Origin: Ceratobasidium sp. AG-K | Lineage: Eukaryota; Basidiomycota; Agaricomycetes; Cantharellales; Ceratobasidiaceae | Length of the DNA stretch: 64,000 nt | Assembly (NCBI GenBank): GCA_037039685.1 | Contig: JAWNGF010000001.1 | Span: 9,734,001 to 9,798,000 of the forward strand | Direction of reading: 5' to 3' | Shown here: piece by piece, positions 35,779 through 47,959 of the stretch | Layout: each line of letters starts with the position of its first letter | Position numbering within the stretch: the first letter of the stretch is position 1 | Program-made: the position numbers and the translations under genes | Notes under the pieces: generated by a model | What the model saw: only the letters and a program-made list of their open reading frames with translations | What the model was told of the DNA's origin: nothing | The model's database searches: none

Positions 35779-38038
35779 ATGGAAAGCCGGACGAGTACAG
35801 GATGTTCTACATGCAAAACCAGGTAAAGTTCCGTATCATGTTCTGGTTGCGCCGCTGAACGTGTACTCGAGCTACCAGGCGAAAGAAATGCGACGAGACA
35901 TATCCACGATGCCAACGGTGTACAAAGTCTGGCACCGAGTGTGGGGGATACGAATACCTCAAACCCAAGGGCGGGAAAATTACCAGGCGGAGGATAGTTC
36001 CTGGACCAAAGTCTTCGAGGCTTGCGACGCAGGCAGACCAAATCGTTCTGGCGTCTCGCCCAACTGGCGACGCGTGCATTCCGGATACGCTACTTTCGAC
36101 TGCGAGCGATCTTGAGCCAATAGTGCTGGCGTCTTCAAGCACCATTGGTCCTTGGATACACTCCGGCACTGATCGCCTTGGGGCGCTCGAACCTCAACTA
36201 CCGGGGTCTTCGCGTTCATCCCGCTTACCAGGCCAGGAATCTAACGTCATACCCACCCCAGGCTGTGGCGGTTACACGTGCTGGCAAACGGCGCTAGTAT
36301 CCCATCAGGACCCAAACGACATCCAGCCACCCATTCGGTCGCATATGTCAACACCTCAGGGTATTACTCCTACCCAACCCCAACAGGATTTGTCTAGCTC
36401 GCTATTCTCAACTTCCAAGGCCAGCCCGGAGGAGAGACAACCGACATCTCAGCAAGCGGGATTATATTGGGAGTTTTCCAGTTTCAATCGATTGCAACCA
36501 CTACCACCTGAATCCTTACATGTGTTCGAATCTAGTGCGTCCACTGGCGGCAGTTATTGGCCACTGTCGGAGACGGAGGTGGGCGAGGATGAAACACACG
36601 ACCCCGAAGGGATCAGGGAACTGTGGATCTCGACACCAGCGATCGATAGTACAGTACCAAGCAACCTGTTGGCATTTGTATTGCAGAGCTGTAAGTAATT
36701 TGGCTATACCTCGTACAAGCTTATTGACCAAGATGTAGACGGCAACTGGATGGCGCTGACAGCATTTGACCCGACTCGGATGGTCCTTCGAGTCAAAGAA
36801 GCTCTGGTGCAGCAAATCGAGAGTTCCGATACCGCACGCACAAGAGTTTGGCTCATCTCCACCGCAATGGGGACCCTGAATAACGTGTCGCTGTTGGATC
36901 CTAAAGCCGGTGAGCTGATATCGATGCTGGCGGGTAGCATACATCAAGCTGCGTCGTCCTACAAATCCAGCCCTCCAACGCATGCACCTGGTGTGGATCG
37001 GCGAAAAGCATCAAGCGCGCTCGATAATATCCTCGAGGTACGTTGAGCACAGATCTTAGTTTGCCTCACCTGACGGGACTCGAGATAATGGCACTGCAAG
37101 CCTATGCGAAGCCCTTCTCAACGATCCTTAGCCTGCTGGCATCAGCTGCACCTGCATTTCGGCGGGCATGCCCAGGGCCATTGGACACCCTTGTGAACCT
37201 TGCCAACATTCTACTCGAGCCAAAATTTAACCTTCGACATTTCGCCTTTTTCGACGTTGTACTAGGGGTTGTGACGGGGAGACCGATGCACTTTCGGTAC
37301 GACGTCGAATTCTCGATAGAGCTCTGCAACCAGATTAATTCTGTGGATAAAGAGTTTGGATTAGAGTGGATGCACGGTACTCCAAATCAATTTATCCTTT
37401 TATTCGCGTGGATGAATGGTTTGCGGGAGGATTGTTGTGCTGGAGCCGGACCCGTGAGCTCCGAGGCTATCGTCCGCATCGAACAGTATCTACGGGACCT
37501 GACGTTCACTCTGGGTTTGAGCGAGACTCCTGATCCGGTGCTAAGGATTGGGAGGCTGGTGGTGCAGGAATGCTGGCGCCAAGCAGCGTATGTTTATCTC
37601 TACATGGTATGTTAACTCCCGACCGTGGCTTGGCACTGATTGACACCGCCCAGGGCTTGTGTGGGGCCAATAACCAGGATTCTCGAGTTACAAAAGCTTT
37701 CCTGGGGTTTATGCGTCTAATCAATGGGGTTAAACCCGGTCGATTCCCCGATGCATATCTTATTATCCCTTGGATCATCGTACGTAATGTCCTTCCCTTT
37801 CTATTCAAGGCGGCTGATGAGCACGGCGGCAAAGCTCGGAATGGCCAGTACGCAAACTCAATGTCGAGAAACTATCCGACGGCGGTTGTCCTCTCGACCC
37901 GAATGCTGGAATCCTGCGGCCAGTGGGTGTGATATTCTGCGAATGTTGGACAACGTGTGGGCGAGGAGTGAGGCCGAGGGACGGCCTATTGTCTGGGAAG
38001 ATCTGAGAATTGCTTGTTTCCGGGTTACAGGGATGTAG
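35779..38038 (+). CDS. Zn(II)2Cys6 transcription factor TF11
   Basis: Exons 35779-35822, 35879-36690, 36739-37037, 37085-37606, 37654-37779, 37835-38038 give 668 residues in one frame. Cluster GCSTCKTRRKKCDETYPRC, QRCTKSGTECGGYEY complete; a basic tail follows (KGGKITRRRIVPG). The linker motif has decayed to TSQQAGLYWEFSSFN, while the acidic TEVGEDETHDPEGIRE is present. Exon 3 starts GNWMALTAFDPTRMV; exon 4 has FRRACPGPLDTLVNLANIL, GRPMHFRYDVEFSI and QECWRQAAYVYLYM; the end is RPIVWEDLRIACFRVTGM. Last gene of the first block; the LtrA-like gene follows 1.4 kb downstream. Confidence 0.88.
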
Positions 38039-39484
38039 GGTATATGGCGCATCCGTTTTTATTACACTTGCTTTTTCCTTGTTTATTTTGTTCGGTTGAA
38101 TGCGTTGTCATTTGTATGGCGGCGCCCGCAGAATCAACTCGGCCCGTATTTGGTGCATACATAGCCTACTGGACTGATGTCTGAATCGTTTCGGCACCGT
38201 GAGTTGGTATTGTTTGGCCATAATGACACCTCTCGTGCTATAAACCTAGCTTGGCTCATTTTCCCGCGCACACCCCGCCCCGGCCACCCGTGAAACTCGT
38301 CAGCAAAACCCGAGAATCTCGTGCAATCTCGGGATCGACGGGAGGTGCTCGCTGGGCTAGTGGCGGCTCCTAGGCGCTCAGGGGAGTCGCGAGCAATCAT
38401 GAGCAAAATGTGCGTTTATCTCGCGAGCGCTTGGGAGACCAACGAGCACCTACACTAAATCCGACACCTCACAAGCCGAACGAGATTTGGGGGTTTTTTT
38501 GTAGAGAGCTGGGACTGGTGCTCAAATCAACAGCGCTTTTTTGGCCCAGCATTCGATCGCCCAAGCACCGTAGTACAACGCGTCTAACGCCAGTATGCCC
38601 AAGTTTATGTACGGTTCTGAAGCAGATGATGTTCGCGGCCTCTACTGCCTTCCTCCGTGGGCGACATAGACGTGGTGAGTTAAGTTACACGCGCGGCTAA
38701 CCCGTGTCTTTGTGCGATTTGTCATCGACCCATGGGCACGGTCCCGAATGACAGCTCCTTTGCCGAGCCGAACAACGAGAGATTAGATAGACCAATACGG
38801 GGCTATTACTCGGTCTCCTCTCGTATCTTTAGACCTTGTGGCCACCTGAGCCCACCTCACAGCACTAACGAAGTCACAACCACTGATTCCAACTGAACAA
38901 AGCCGTGATACGGACATGGAAGTAGCGCTGGCCGGCTCGATAGACGCTCAAACGCCGAAAAACCTTGATCGACCCTCCATGCCTCGACCACGTTCTCGAG
39001 CGCAACGTTGCTTCCTGCCGCTTATTATCATAACTTCCTGAGCCCTCAACGCAATATAGACCCTGCCAACAATGGGAGTCCTTCGGGGTTGGTTATCAGC
39101 GCTCAATGCGATTGGACCAGTCGCATACTCTGTGCAAGTGTGCGGCAAGCGACCGGCGGGCCTATTTCAGTTTCGAATCAAGATATACACTCTGGGGTTA
39201 CCAGCATGGGCTTCGGGAAGTCTTGGCTGTCAGACTGAGTGGCGTTTGGCAAATACGAGTCTCGAATAAGGTCAGAGTAACATGAGGAGCCGTTCCTCCA
39301 CCTTGCTTTGCGTGCCAAAGTTGCTCCACGTTGATAGAAGAGTCAATACAACTAGCACCGGTTAAGCGGTAGGATTCAGATTTTGAGAGTGGTGCGTGTC
39401 CCTACATATAAGTCCGGCTCCCTAGTGAATACCTACATTCGTTAACTCTGCGACTCAATTGCAAGTGATTCTGTCCTTGTCGAC
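38039..39484. other. Intergenic region between TF11 and the LtrA-like gene
   Basis: 1.45 kb, GC-rich in 38260-38460 with many GCGAG/CTCGC words that could fold, but no clear terminal repeats. ORFs at 38134-38406 (minus), 38410-38700 and 39008-39269 show no domain. Confidence 0.4.
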
Positions 39485-42400
39485 ATGGACAGCAATTCTC
39501 CTTCAAATTCGCCTGCTAAAGAGTTTGGTCGCCTCTTCAATCATTTTGTCGAATATTTCGATTGCTTCTACAAGGACCCAGACCCCAAGGAATATAAACC
39601 GGCGACCGACCATCGCTGGAAGTGGAGGCCGGTCTCGCAGAACCCATTTACAAAACGCAGCAAGCCCCACGAAGCAACTGCGCCGGAACCGAGTCCAGAA
39701 GACCCCATCATTAAGGACACCGAAGCCCCTAAGTGGGTACATCTGGTATGTATCGGGATCTTGTGCGTAGTAGTGTGTCGGAACGCTAACTACCTAATGT
39801 TTTCTCAAGTTTTATGATCTCGCCTGGACAACTACGTTTTCAAACCTAACTCAGTAAGTCTACAAGCTTGGACAATGGAACCCCTTTAATAACGATCTTG
39901 TTAGGAATGGCCGTTTCAATCAGCCTTGGGTACGTCAACCATACCCTAGTTCACTTCATACCTGCTGACTGGTACCAAATTTGTAGGACACGATATCCTA
40001 CTTAGTCTTCTTTATACTTGTGTGGTGGATATGGGCAGCACAGGTGAGCGTATGCAATATCCAAGGAACATGGCATTGAACGATTATTGGAGGCTATGTA
40101 TACTATACATTTTTACACCAACGATTGGTAAGTGTACTGTACCTCTCAAACTACAGATGTGCTGAATTAGTCTGTAACGCAGGTTCCATTTCGCGTCCAA
40201 CATTGTTCAGTTGTGTATATTCGGGATGCTTGCAGCCACAACACGTGGTATGTAACAAAACCGGTTTGAGAGGTCCGTACTAACTATGTCTGGCCCAAAT
40301 AGGATATGATATCGGAAACTATATTGATCACTCTCCCGGTGCAGAAACGCTCGAATTTCGGCCACAAAATATGAGCGAGCTAGACGACCCCGGGGAGTAC
40401 AGTGACGAGGCCGTCGCAATGACGTCGCTACAAGCCATCGCAATTTCGATGACTATCAGCCGGCAAGTTTCAAACTGCTTAATTTTGGCTAATACTCATA
40501 TGTTGTCTCCCAGAATCGTTCTCCTTATCCAATACATACGGGGTAAGCGATGCTTGGTTCACGTTATACAGTTAAGTAGCTAATTTAATCCAGTCGTTTT
40601 CCACGCGCGTGCCGCGGTCCGTAAAGGGACTAACCACGACGTCCTACAGAAGATTAGCGTGGTACCAATCGGCATTATTTTGTCCATCCCGCTATTTGTC
40701 GCTGCTTGGATGACCTCTACGTCGAATGCTGGAAAGACCCCCTACGGCGCCAGGCTTAAGTTTGTGTTTTGGGGTGTTGGGCTAATTGTTGAGATATCAT
40801 CGCACGTCTATATGGCACGACTTCCCTGGCGCCGCCACCCTGTTGGGAAGGATCAGATTCAGAGCGACTCGGTGCCGAGCAATTTGGGCGACTCGACTCC
40901 AGGCAAATTGGACCGGGGTGACTCGGCTGCGACCAAGTCGGAGCTGAGCGAAGCCTCGAGCGCGGCACATGAGGATAGATTGCCTATTCCTTATTCAAAT
41001 GTCACTCTCGCCGAACGACTGGAGGGAATCACGACCATAATACTCGGAGAGGTTTGTCGGTTGAAATTTCATTTTGGTTATAGACAATAACTAGAATTCA
41101 ATGACTTGTTCAGGGAATCAACAGCATCGCTGGGACGCTTTGGGCGGTCATATCTGCTCCAGGGTACGAAAGATCGGTTACGACAAACGCCATTAGTGCT
41201 GCAGTTACTGTGTGTTTTACAACGTACTTCTACTTCGAGGGCCCAGCTAGTCGCGAACATCCAAAGGGAATACGTCAAATGATTTGGTTACTTTTGCATC
41301 TTCCTTTCCTTCTGGGAATCATCCTACTGCTGCTCGGTAAGCGGAGATGTCATTGATAGTTGCCCGCACTAAAACATAGTTTCAAGGTGTGAAAGACCAG
41401 TTCTTGCTTACGGTAAGCACAGGTCTCGAGCAATAGAACAATGGTTGACCATGATCGTACGACGAACTACAGAGTTTCCTGTCGACAGTTTTTACCTCGC
41501 TCAATTTCGTCCCCCTTATTACAGAGCAGGGTCTCACTCCAATGGACCCATCCACCGGCAACAATGCGATCGTAAAGGAGTACTTCCTTAAGCGTGGTAT
41601 CACGTGGTCGTACGAGTGGGGAAACCTGACGAGCAATATTGGAACGATCGAAGGAGGGAAATTGAACCAAACTCAGAATTTTGAGATCATTGCTTGGCAA
41701 TGGCGTCTTGCACTTAGACTTTGTATCAACACTTTCGAGGTTAGTCCCAGGTTGTCCAGAGCCAACCAGAAACCGTCAGGTCTGACACGCCCTCAGACAT
41801 TCATGGGAGAAGAAAGAGAAATTCCCGATGATATCCAGTTGAGATTAGACTCCTATTACACTAATCGAACGATTCCAGTTTTGGTAAGTTGGTCCTCAGT
41901 GTTTGCGACGCATATCCGATTCCTTGCCGGTACTTAGGACAACCGAGCCTCAATTAGGCATAATTCTACGGACACGATGGAATACTACAAGGTAAGCACC
42001 GATATCATGGCTGCGGGTGGCTATAACTCATCCATCACACGATTGACATCTAGGTTCTCACCACTCTGCTGGAAGCCAACATCACAGGCGCACGCTACAT
42101 TATCGGGCTCTCGGGCGGCGTTCTCATTTGCTTGGCGCTATTGAGTCTAGTCCACTCCAAGCCGCGAGGTTCGTGTAATACCTAGCCGAACGTCGGATTC
42201 CGAGTAATTAACATCATCGACTCCCAGATCGCTTCCAGTGGGGTATCGTTCTTACTCGTTTCACGATGGGCTGGTCTCTCGCCTTCCTTTTGCTGCTTAA
42301 TCTTGGTCACTACCAGACCTTGTGGATCTATCCCGAGCAGAAGGCGCACCAGGCTGGGGTGTTTAGGTGGCTTACAGTGTACGTCAATTAGGGTTCATTT

Positions 42401-42847
42401 GTATCAACGTGTCGATGGAAACTAATTCCGGGTATTTAGGTTCTGGGCCTTGCCGACAATCGCACTTGCGCATTTGATTGAGCTTATCATCGAGACGGTA
42501 AGCGCCGTGCTGTCATTGCGACCAGCTGCTTACTGGTACATGTCCACTAGTTCATAACAGGGCTAGCAAGGCTAAGGATAGACGAGATATCCGAGGAAGA
42601 TAAAAGGGCCCAGAAGAGATCCGAGGCGGTTCAAGCACTTGAGCAAGCTCAGGGCAATGGGGGGGAGATTACAGACGAGATGCGTGCGGCAGCAGAACCA
42701 TACATATACGTACGTCCTACTCTCCGCCAACTGGCATGGAGAAAGGCCTGGCCGTATGTCTCGCCTATTTGGGACCATATCATACTGATACTGGTTCGGC
42801 TTAAATTGACAAGGCCGGATCAAGTCGAAGTAGCTCCAGCCTCCTGA
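39485..42847 (+). CDS. LtrA-like (low temperature requirement A) multi-pass membrane protein
   Basis: Membrane protein of the LtrA family; molecular function unknown. Eighteen exons join with consistent phase: 39485-39745, 39810-39853, 39905-39929, 39987-40043, 40093-40127, 40183-40247, 40303-40462, 40514-40542, 40594-41051, 41114-41336, 41387-41412, 41473-41739, 41797-41883, 41938-41991, 42054-42168, 42228-42378, 42440-42497, 42551-42847. The start of the domain reads KWVHL then FYDLAWTTTFSNLTQN, and LAERLEGITTIILGEG is the second hallmark block. Several hydrophobic segments follow (VFFILVWWIWAA, WLLLHLPFLLGIILLLLG, IIGLSGGVLICLALLSLV). Intron 7 has a GC donor (GCAAGT at 40463). The C-terminus is charged (EEDKRAQKRSEAVQ). 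The gene is unrelated to the zinc-cluster array that surrounds it. Confidence 0.82.
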
Positions 42848-43143
42848 TCATTTAGCTTGTATGGACCCAGTTCTTCATGTATTATCTAAACAAGAATTTT
42901 TGCAATATGTATGGCCATTAACGATGTATTGGAATCTTGGTCTTTGGGGCTTCGCTGAAGCCAAGAGTGTTCCCCTGAGGCCCAGAATATATGCGGAACG
43001 TCAATCACCAACTTTGATGATCTGAGCGAAGGACCCCGGAGCGATCGATCGCTCGTAAATCCAATGAGACGCTCATTGGCTGACAAACCAGCGCGCGGGA
43101 ATTAAAATGTGCAGTCTTTCGCCTCGTTCCTCCCACCACCATC

Positions 43144-45220
43144 ATGTCAGTTCGATCGACGACAGGATGTATCAACTGCAAGACCAGGTAAGTCTCTGCG
43201 AATTTCGATGCAACTAGATACGCTGACCGTGGACCCGAGTCAGGCGAAAGAAATGTGACGAGACGCATCCACAGTGTCAGCGGTGCACAAAGTCTGGAAT
43301 TGACTGCAAATACGAATATGTCGAGGGAGGGGTTGGGAAGCAAATGAAGAGGCGCACGAGACCTGCGCCGAGGCCTGCGTCCGAGTTGGCAAAGGCTTTC
43401 AAGTCGCCGGCGCCAATAACCAGCGCTCCTTGCGTATCTGAATTGCCCCCAACCATGGCTCCAACGATAGTGTCTAGTCTCAGTTCGACAAGCCTGGATC
43501 AGCTCTTGGGCGTTGGGTGGCCTAACGAGCTGACAGACTTTTCCTTTCCCAACGGTGGATTCGACTTTTCACTGCCACTGGACACGGATTGGCACACATC
43601 TCTCCAGGCACCTCCATGCAACCTCGCAACCACATCACTCGACACTGCCATGCCGCCCAACCGGAAATGACATCCGGCCAAGCGAGCCTGCTCCAGGCCT
43701 TGCTCAGCCTCGCGCAACCGGAAGATGTGTCATCCATCCAGCCAACGCCACAATTGGATTTCTCACGTGAACCTTCCTGGTCTTCCCGTGACGACGACTC
43801 GGATACGAATGAGGATGATGATCCTGAGGGCGTCAAACAGATCATATGTGCTTCCCCGGCGATGAATAGTTCCGTTTCGAGCAATGCGCTGGCATATGTG
43901 TTACAGAATTGTGAGTCCCCCATAGATGGTTTGGCGCTCGCTTATGTTTGTAGATGCGACTTGGGTCAAGTACTGCGTCTATGATCCTCTCAGGATGGCA
44001 AAGAGGATGAAACAATGCATCATCGACCAGTTTTCGAGCTCGGAAGATGCACGGTCGCGAATTCTGTTGATTTCAAGCGTCATGAACGGGCTGAACAGGT
44101 CCACGGCGATGGACCCGGCGAGTTACTCGATGACATCGATGATGTATAACGGAAAACGTCAGAATATTGCTCTATTTCTGTCCACTCCGCCTTCCCCATG
44201 CCCTAATGAGGACCGACGGAATGCGTCCAGGGCCCTGGACAATACGCTCGAGGTGAGCAGCAAGGAGCTCTCCGGCTCGCACTAACTTGGAATAGGTCAT
44301 AGGCATCCAACTCTTGACAAGTTCGATTGCGTCCGTGATGACCTTGATGGAGGAGGCCGCACCCGTCTTTCGCCGCGGCTGCCCAGAACCACCAGGTCAA
44401 CCCATAAAGTTCGTCGACATCCTCCTCGAACCTGGAATCAACCTCAGGCACTTTGCAGTCCTCGACGTGGCGTTGAGCGTCACCACCGGACGGCCGATGC
44501 TCTGCCGCTACGACGTCGAGTTTTCGCTCGAATTGTGCGACATCATAACGAGCCAGAGCGAGTGCTCTGGGCTGCAGTGGTTGCATGGCCTGCCGGACCA
44601 GTACATCCTACTATTCGCATGGATGAACACGCTCAAGGAACAGTATGGAGATCGGATTGTGGAGGATCATCTCGCTAAGATTGAGGCGGATCTGCGAAAT
44701 TTGAGGATAGTCCCATCTGAGGGCGTGGATCCGGCACTTCGGATCGCCCGGATGGTGGTGCAAGAGTGCTGGAGACAGGCAGTCTATATTTACTTTTACA
44801 TGGTACGTTTACCGTGCTCGGTTAGCTCGCAACTGATTGTGTCTAGGCGTTCTGTGGCGCACCCGCGAGTGATCCTCGCGTGCAGAAGGCGCTCAAGGGG
44901 TTTATGCGTCTCATGAATGCGATTCAGCCAGGTCGGAACCCGGATGCGTTCTTGCTGGTTCCGAGTATCATCGTACGTCTGCTCGCTTTCGCTGTTCTTT
45001 TATTAACTCTGGGTAGGCCGCCGTGGCGATGACGAGGCAACGCGATCGAGAGACGGTATTACGGAGGTTATCGGCCCTTACTGAGTGTGCAACCCCGGGA
45101 ACGTGTGGGAACGGCGCGTTGAACGGGATGGAGGATATTTGGGCGAGGTGTGCGGCCGAAGGGAGAGTTGCGGTGTGGAGTGATTTGAGGGTTGCTAGTA
45201 AGAGGATTTCGGGGATATAG
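43144..45220 (+). CDS. Zn(II)2Cys6 transcription factor TF12, with one apparent frame break
   Basis: Exons 43144-43187, 43244-43910, 43954-44252, 44296-44802, 44847-44972, 45017-45220. Cluster GCINCKTRRKKCDETHPQC, QRCTKSGIDCKYEY: six cysteines present, but the usual CGGYEY is one residue shorter. The linker holds MTSGQASLLQALLSLAQPE and DTNEDDDPEGVKQ. The frame breaks at about 43665 (PPNRK then MTSGQ); CGGAAATG to CGGAAAATG repairs it without changing spacing. Exon 4 is 507 nt, with FRRGCPEPPGQPIKFVDIL, GRPMLCRYDVEFSL and QECWRQAVYIYFYM. The last exon ends RVASKRISGI. Codon usage is more GC-rich than in TF5-TF11, shared with TF13, which supports TF12-TF13 as a separate duplication. Confidence 0.77.
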
Positions 45221-45893
45221 CGGGTTTGGCGGTTAGATTTTGGTTGTATATTAGCAATGCTATAATACGGTTGTATCTTGAGTATAATTATAACTCTGGA
45301 ATTGAAACTACTGTGCATGGATGAGCGAGTGGGTTTTTAGATGAAGTATATTAAGCATTGCTTTGCGACATAGCCCGTGCTACGATGGCACTGGTAGGGT
45401 GGCGCAAGCCGAATTAGACTTCTCGTTGCAATTGAGGCAACACACACAGAGAGAACATCACAGCACGAAACAGCTCAAGTGAGCGGAGGGCGTTCGGGGG
45501 AAATTCGTGAGCCACAGGCACATCATTGCTTTGCATGTCAAGATCTGCAACTGTATTAGAAGTGTGTTCGTGCAATCTACGAGTGGAATTCGAAGAGAGT
45601 GACATGACGATCGGTACCGATCATTGGGCTTGGCGCTAAGAGTGACGATCCTCGGACAATGGTTAGTAATTCGGGATCAAGCGCCGGGGTGTGTGGCCTT
45701 TTTCGCGTCAGCTGTCTCATAAGCCCCCAAGCTACGAAAGGTCGACTGTACCTCCACCAGTCTGCCAGTCATCCGTGTGGTCGCAAGGTTATTGCTTACT
45801 TCTTGGCCGTTTGATCCCCTGACCCCGGCCACGTGACAACCCCAGAGTGCCTGTTGACCGTCTCTTTCTTACCACCACCCCGGGCTACTCTAT
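45221..45893. other. Intergenic region TF12-TF13 (TF13 promoter)
   Basis: 673 bp. A minus-strand 63-codon ORF (45414-45605) was inspected as a possible pheromone precursor but ends QLQREV without a CaaX box. Nothing else recognised. Confidence 0.4.
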
Positions 45894-47959
45894 ATGGCCA
45901 CGCGAGGCGGCGCAGGCTGTCGTACCTGCCACATCAGGTAATTTTGTCGACAAATCTCTGGTCCCGATTTGACTGAAATAGACAGACACAAAAAGTGCGA
46001 CGAGACTCGGCCGAAATGCCAGCGCTGCACGAAATCTGGCGTCGAGTGCGGTGGATACGGGCCCCTTGAGCACCGAGATGCCAAGCCGAAGCGGAAAATA
46101 CGGCCTGAAACCTCGGGATTGGTGGATGCCGCGGCGTTACCAACGCTGCTCGACCCCATCATAATTACAGATCCTGCTGTTGAGTTCAAGAGCCTCGGCG
46201 AGTCGGTCGGGATGGGTTTGAACCTTGAAGCCCCGTTTGATTTTTCCATGCCCGTCGACAACACTTGGCATCCGTCGTTGCAACAGACTCTGCCCCCGCC
46301 GATAAATATCGAGATTATCGACCTCACGGCGCCCGAGCCCTCATCCATGCCTGGCCCCTCTAAACCCTCGGGTCTTGAAGTTGCCCGACGGTCGAAACTA
46401 TCCGCAGGTCAAGCTAGTCTATATCAGGCGCTATTCAGTCTGGCAAAGCCTGATCAAGCATCTCCTCTCGCTTGCTCCAGTCCATCGTCGTCTATCCCGA
46501 GTGGATCTCTCTGGTCTCCAAACACGGATCGAGACAATGCGTCGGACACGAGCGAGGACGACGATCCTGAAGGCGCGAGGCATCTTTGGTGTACCGCGCC
46601 GGTGATGGATAGTTGCGTCGTGAGCAACTCGTTGCCATATGTTTTGCAGAGCTGTGAGTCCAGGTCTGAGTCGTTTGAAGCGTACTAATTTTTCATAGAT
46701 GCAACCTGGTTGAACTATACAATGTTTGAGCCGCTGAGGCTCGTTTATCCGACCAGAGAATGCGTCATTGCCAAGTTTGCGAGTCCAGAGTCGCGCTCGA
46801 GGATCATACTCATTGCAAATGCGATGTCCATGTTACGAAAAGCCGCAAATCCCCAAGGCGTCCCCCTTGTCTCGAAGCTCACATCCCGAGTCCACCAGAC
46901 CGTCACGGTGTTCAAGTCGAGCTCACGCTCAAACGTCCCCGGCGTCGACCAACAAAATGCTCGATCAGCGCTGGACAACATTGTCGAGGTACACCTCTCG
47001 CTCTTTTTCTCGCCCAATCTCACGGAGTTCAAGCTACAGATCATGGGTATTACAATCTACTCGAGCCCCTTGTCATCCGTCATCCACCTCATGCAAGACG
47101 CCGCACCTGTTTTTCGATACGCCTGCCCCGAACCGCTCACCCAACTCGTCAGTCTCCGGAGCTGCTCCTCGGGCCGTGGGTCCATCTACGGTACTTTGCC
47201 GTCACTGACGTGACACTAAGCATCACTACCGGTCGACCCATGTTTTTCCGGTACGATGTCGAGTTTTCACTCCAGCTGTACGAGCAGATGGAAACGCGCA
47301 AGACAAATTTTGGCTTGACCTGGATGCACGGCATGCCTGATCCGTTGGTGCTACTATTTGCGTGGATGAACAACCTGCGCGAGGAGGGTGGAGTGGGGGA
47401 GGAGCTCGTAGCCCGAATTGAGCGGGACGTGCAGGATTTGAAGATTGGACCGGGCAACGCGACCGATCCGGCTCTCAAAGTCGGTAGACTGGTCGTGCAA
47501 GAGTGTTGGCGCCAGGCGGTATACATTTACCTCTACATGGTGCGTGCTTTGGCTTGGGGTTGGCCCGGTGCTGATGATGTGCAGGCATTGTGCGGGGTCC
47601 CCGCCGACGATCCACGCGTGAAGAAGGCTGTTAAAACGTTTATGCGGCTCGTGAATGGGACTAGTCCCGGGAGGAATCCGGATGCTTTTTTGGTTGTTCC
47701 GGCGATCATTGTGCGTTGCTCTTTACTCTTTGCGCTATTTTTATTGATAATGGTGTAGGCTGGTGTGGCAGCGCGCCGACCACGCGACCGAAATACACTC
47801 CGAACCCGACTCGCCGCGCTCCCCGAATGTAAACCCGGAACATGCAGGCATGACAGTCTACTCATCCTAGACGACGTATGGAGTCGGGCTGGAGCGCAGG
47901 CGCGGGCAGCCGTATGGAGCGATTTGCGATTAGGATGTTTGAGGATCTCGGGAATGTAG
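45894..47959 (+). CDS. Zn(II)2Cys6 transcription factor TF13, with one apparent frame break
   Basis: Exons 45894-45937, 45986-46653, 46699-46988, 47040-47539, 47585-47710, 47759-47959. Start MATRGGAGCRTCHI, then RHKKCDETRPKCQRC, TKSGVECGGYG; six cysteines. Linker motif KLSAGQASLYQALFSLAKP and DTSEDDDPEGARH. Exon 4 is 500 nt: the frame breaks at about 47155-47160 (LVSLRS instead of LVSLPELLLGP), which CC to CCC would restore to a 501-nt exon. Then GRPMFFRYDVEFSL and QECWRQAVYIYLYM; the end is RLGCLRISGM. Nearest relative is TF12. Without the correction the protein would stop at 47213. Confidence 0.77.

Noticed and set aside
45414..45605. Minus-strand 63-codon ORF as a pheromone precursor
   Set aside because: It has a Cys-Val-Leu near the end but continues to QLQREV; there is no C-terminal CaaX box.
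46760..47758. 332-codon plus-strand ORF across TF13
   Set aside because: It reads through introns 3 and 4 in a mixed frame; only its second part matches the family (exon 4 after the frame break and exon 5).
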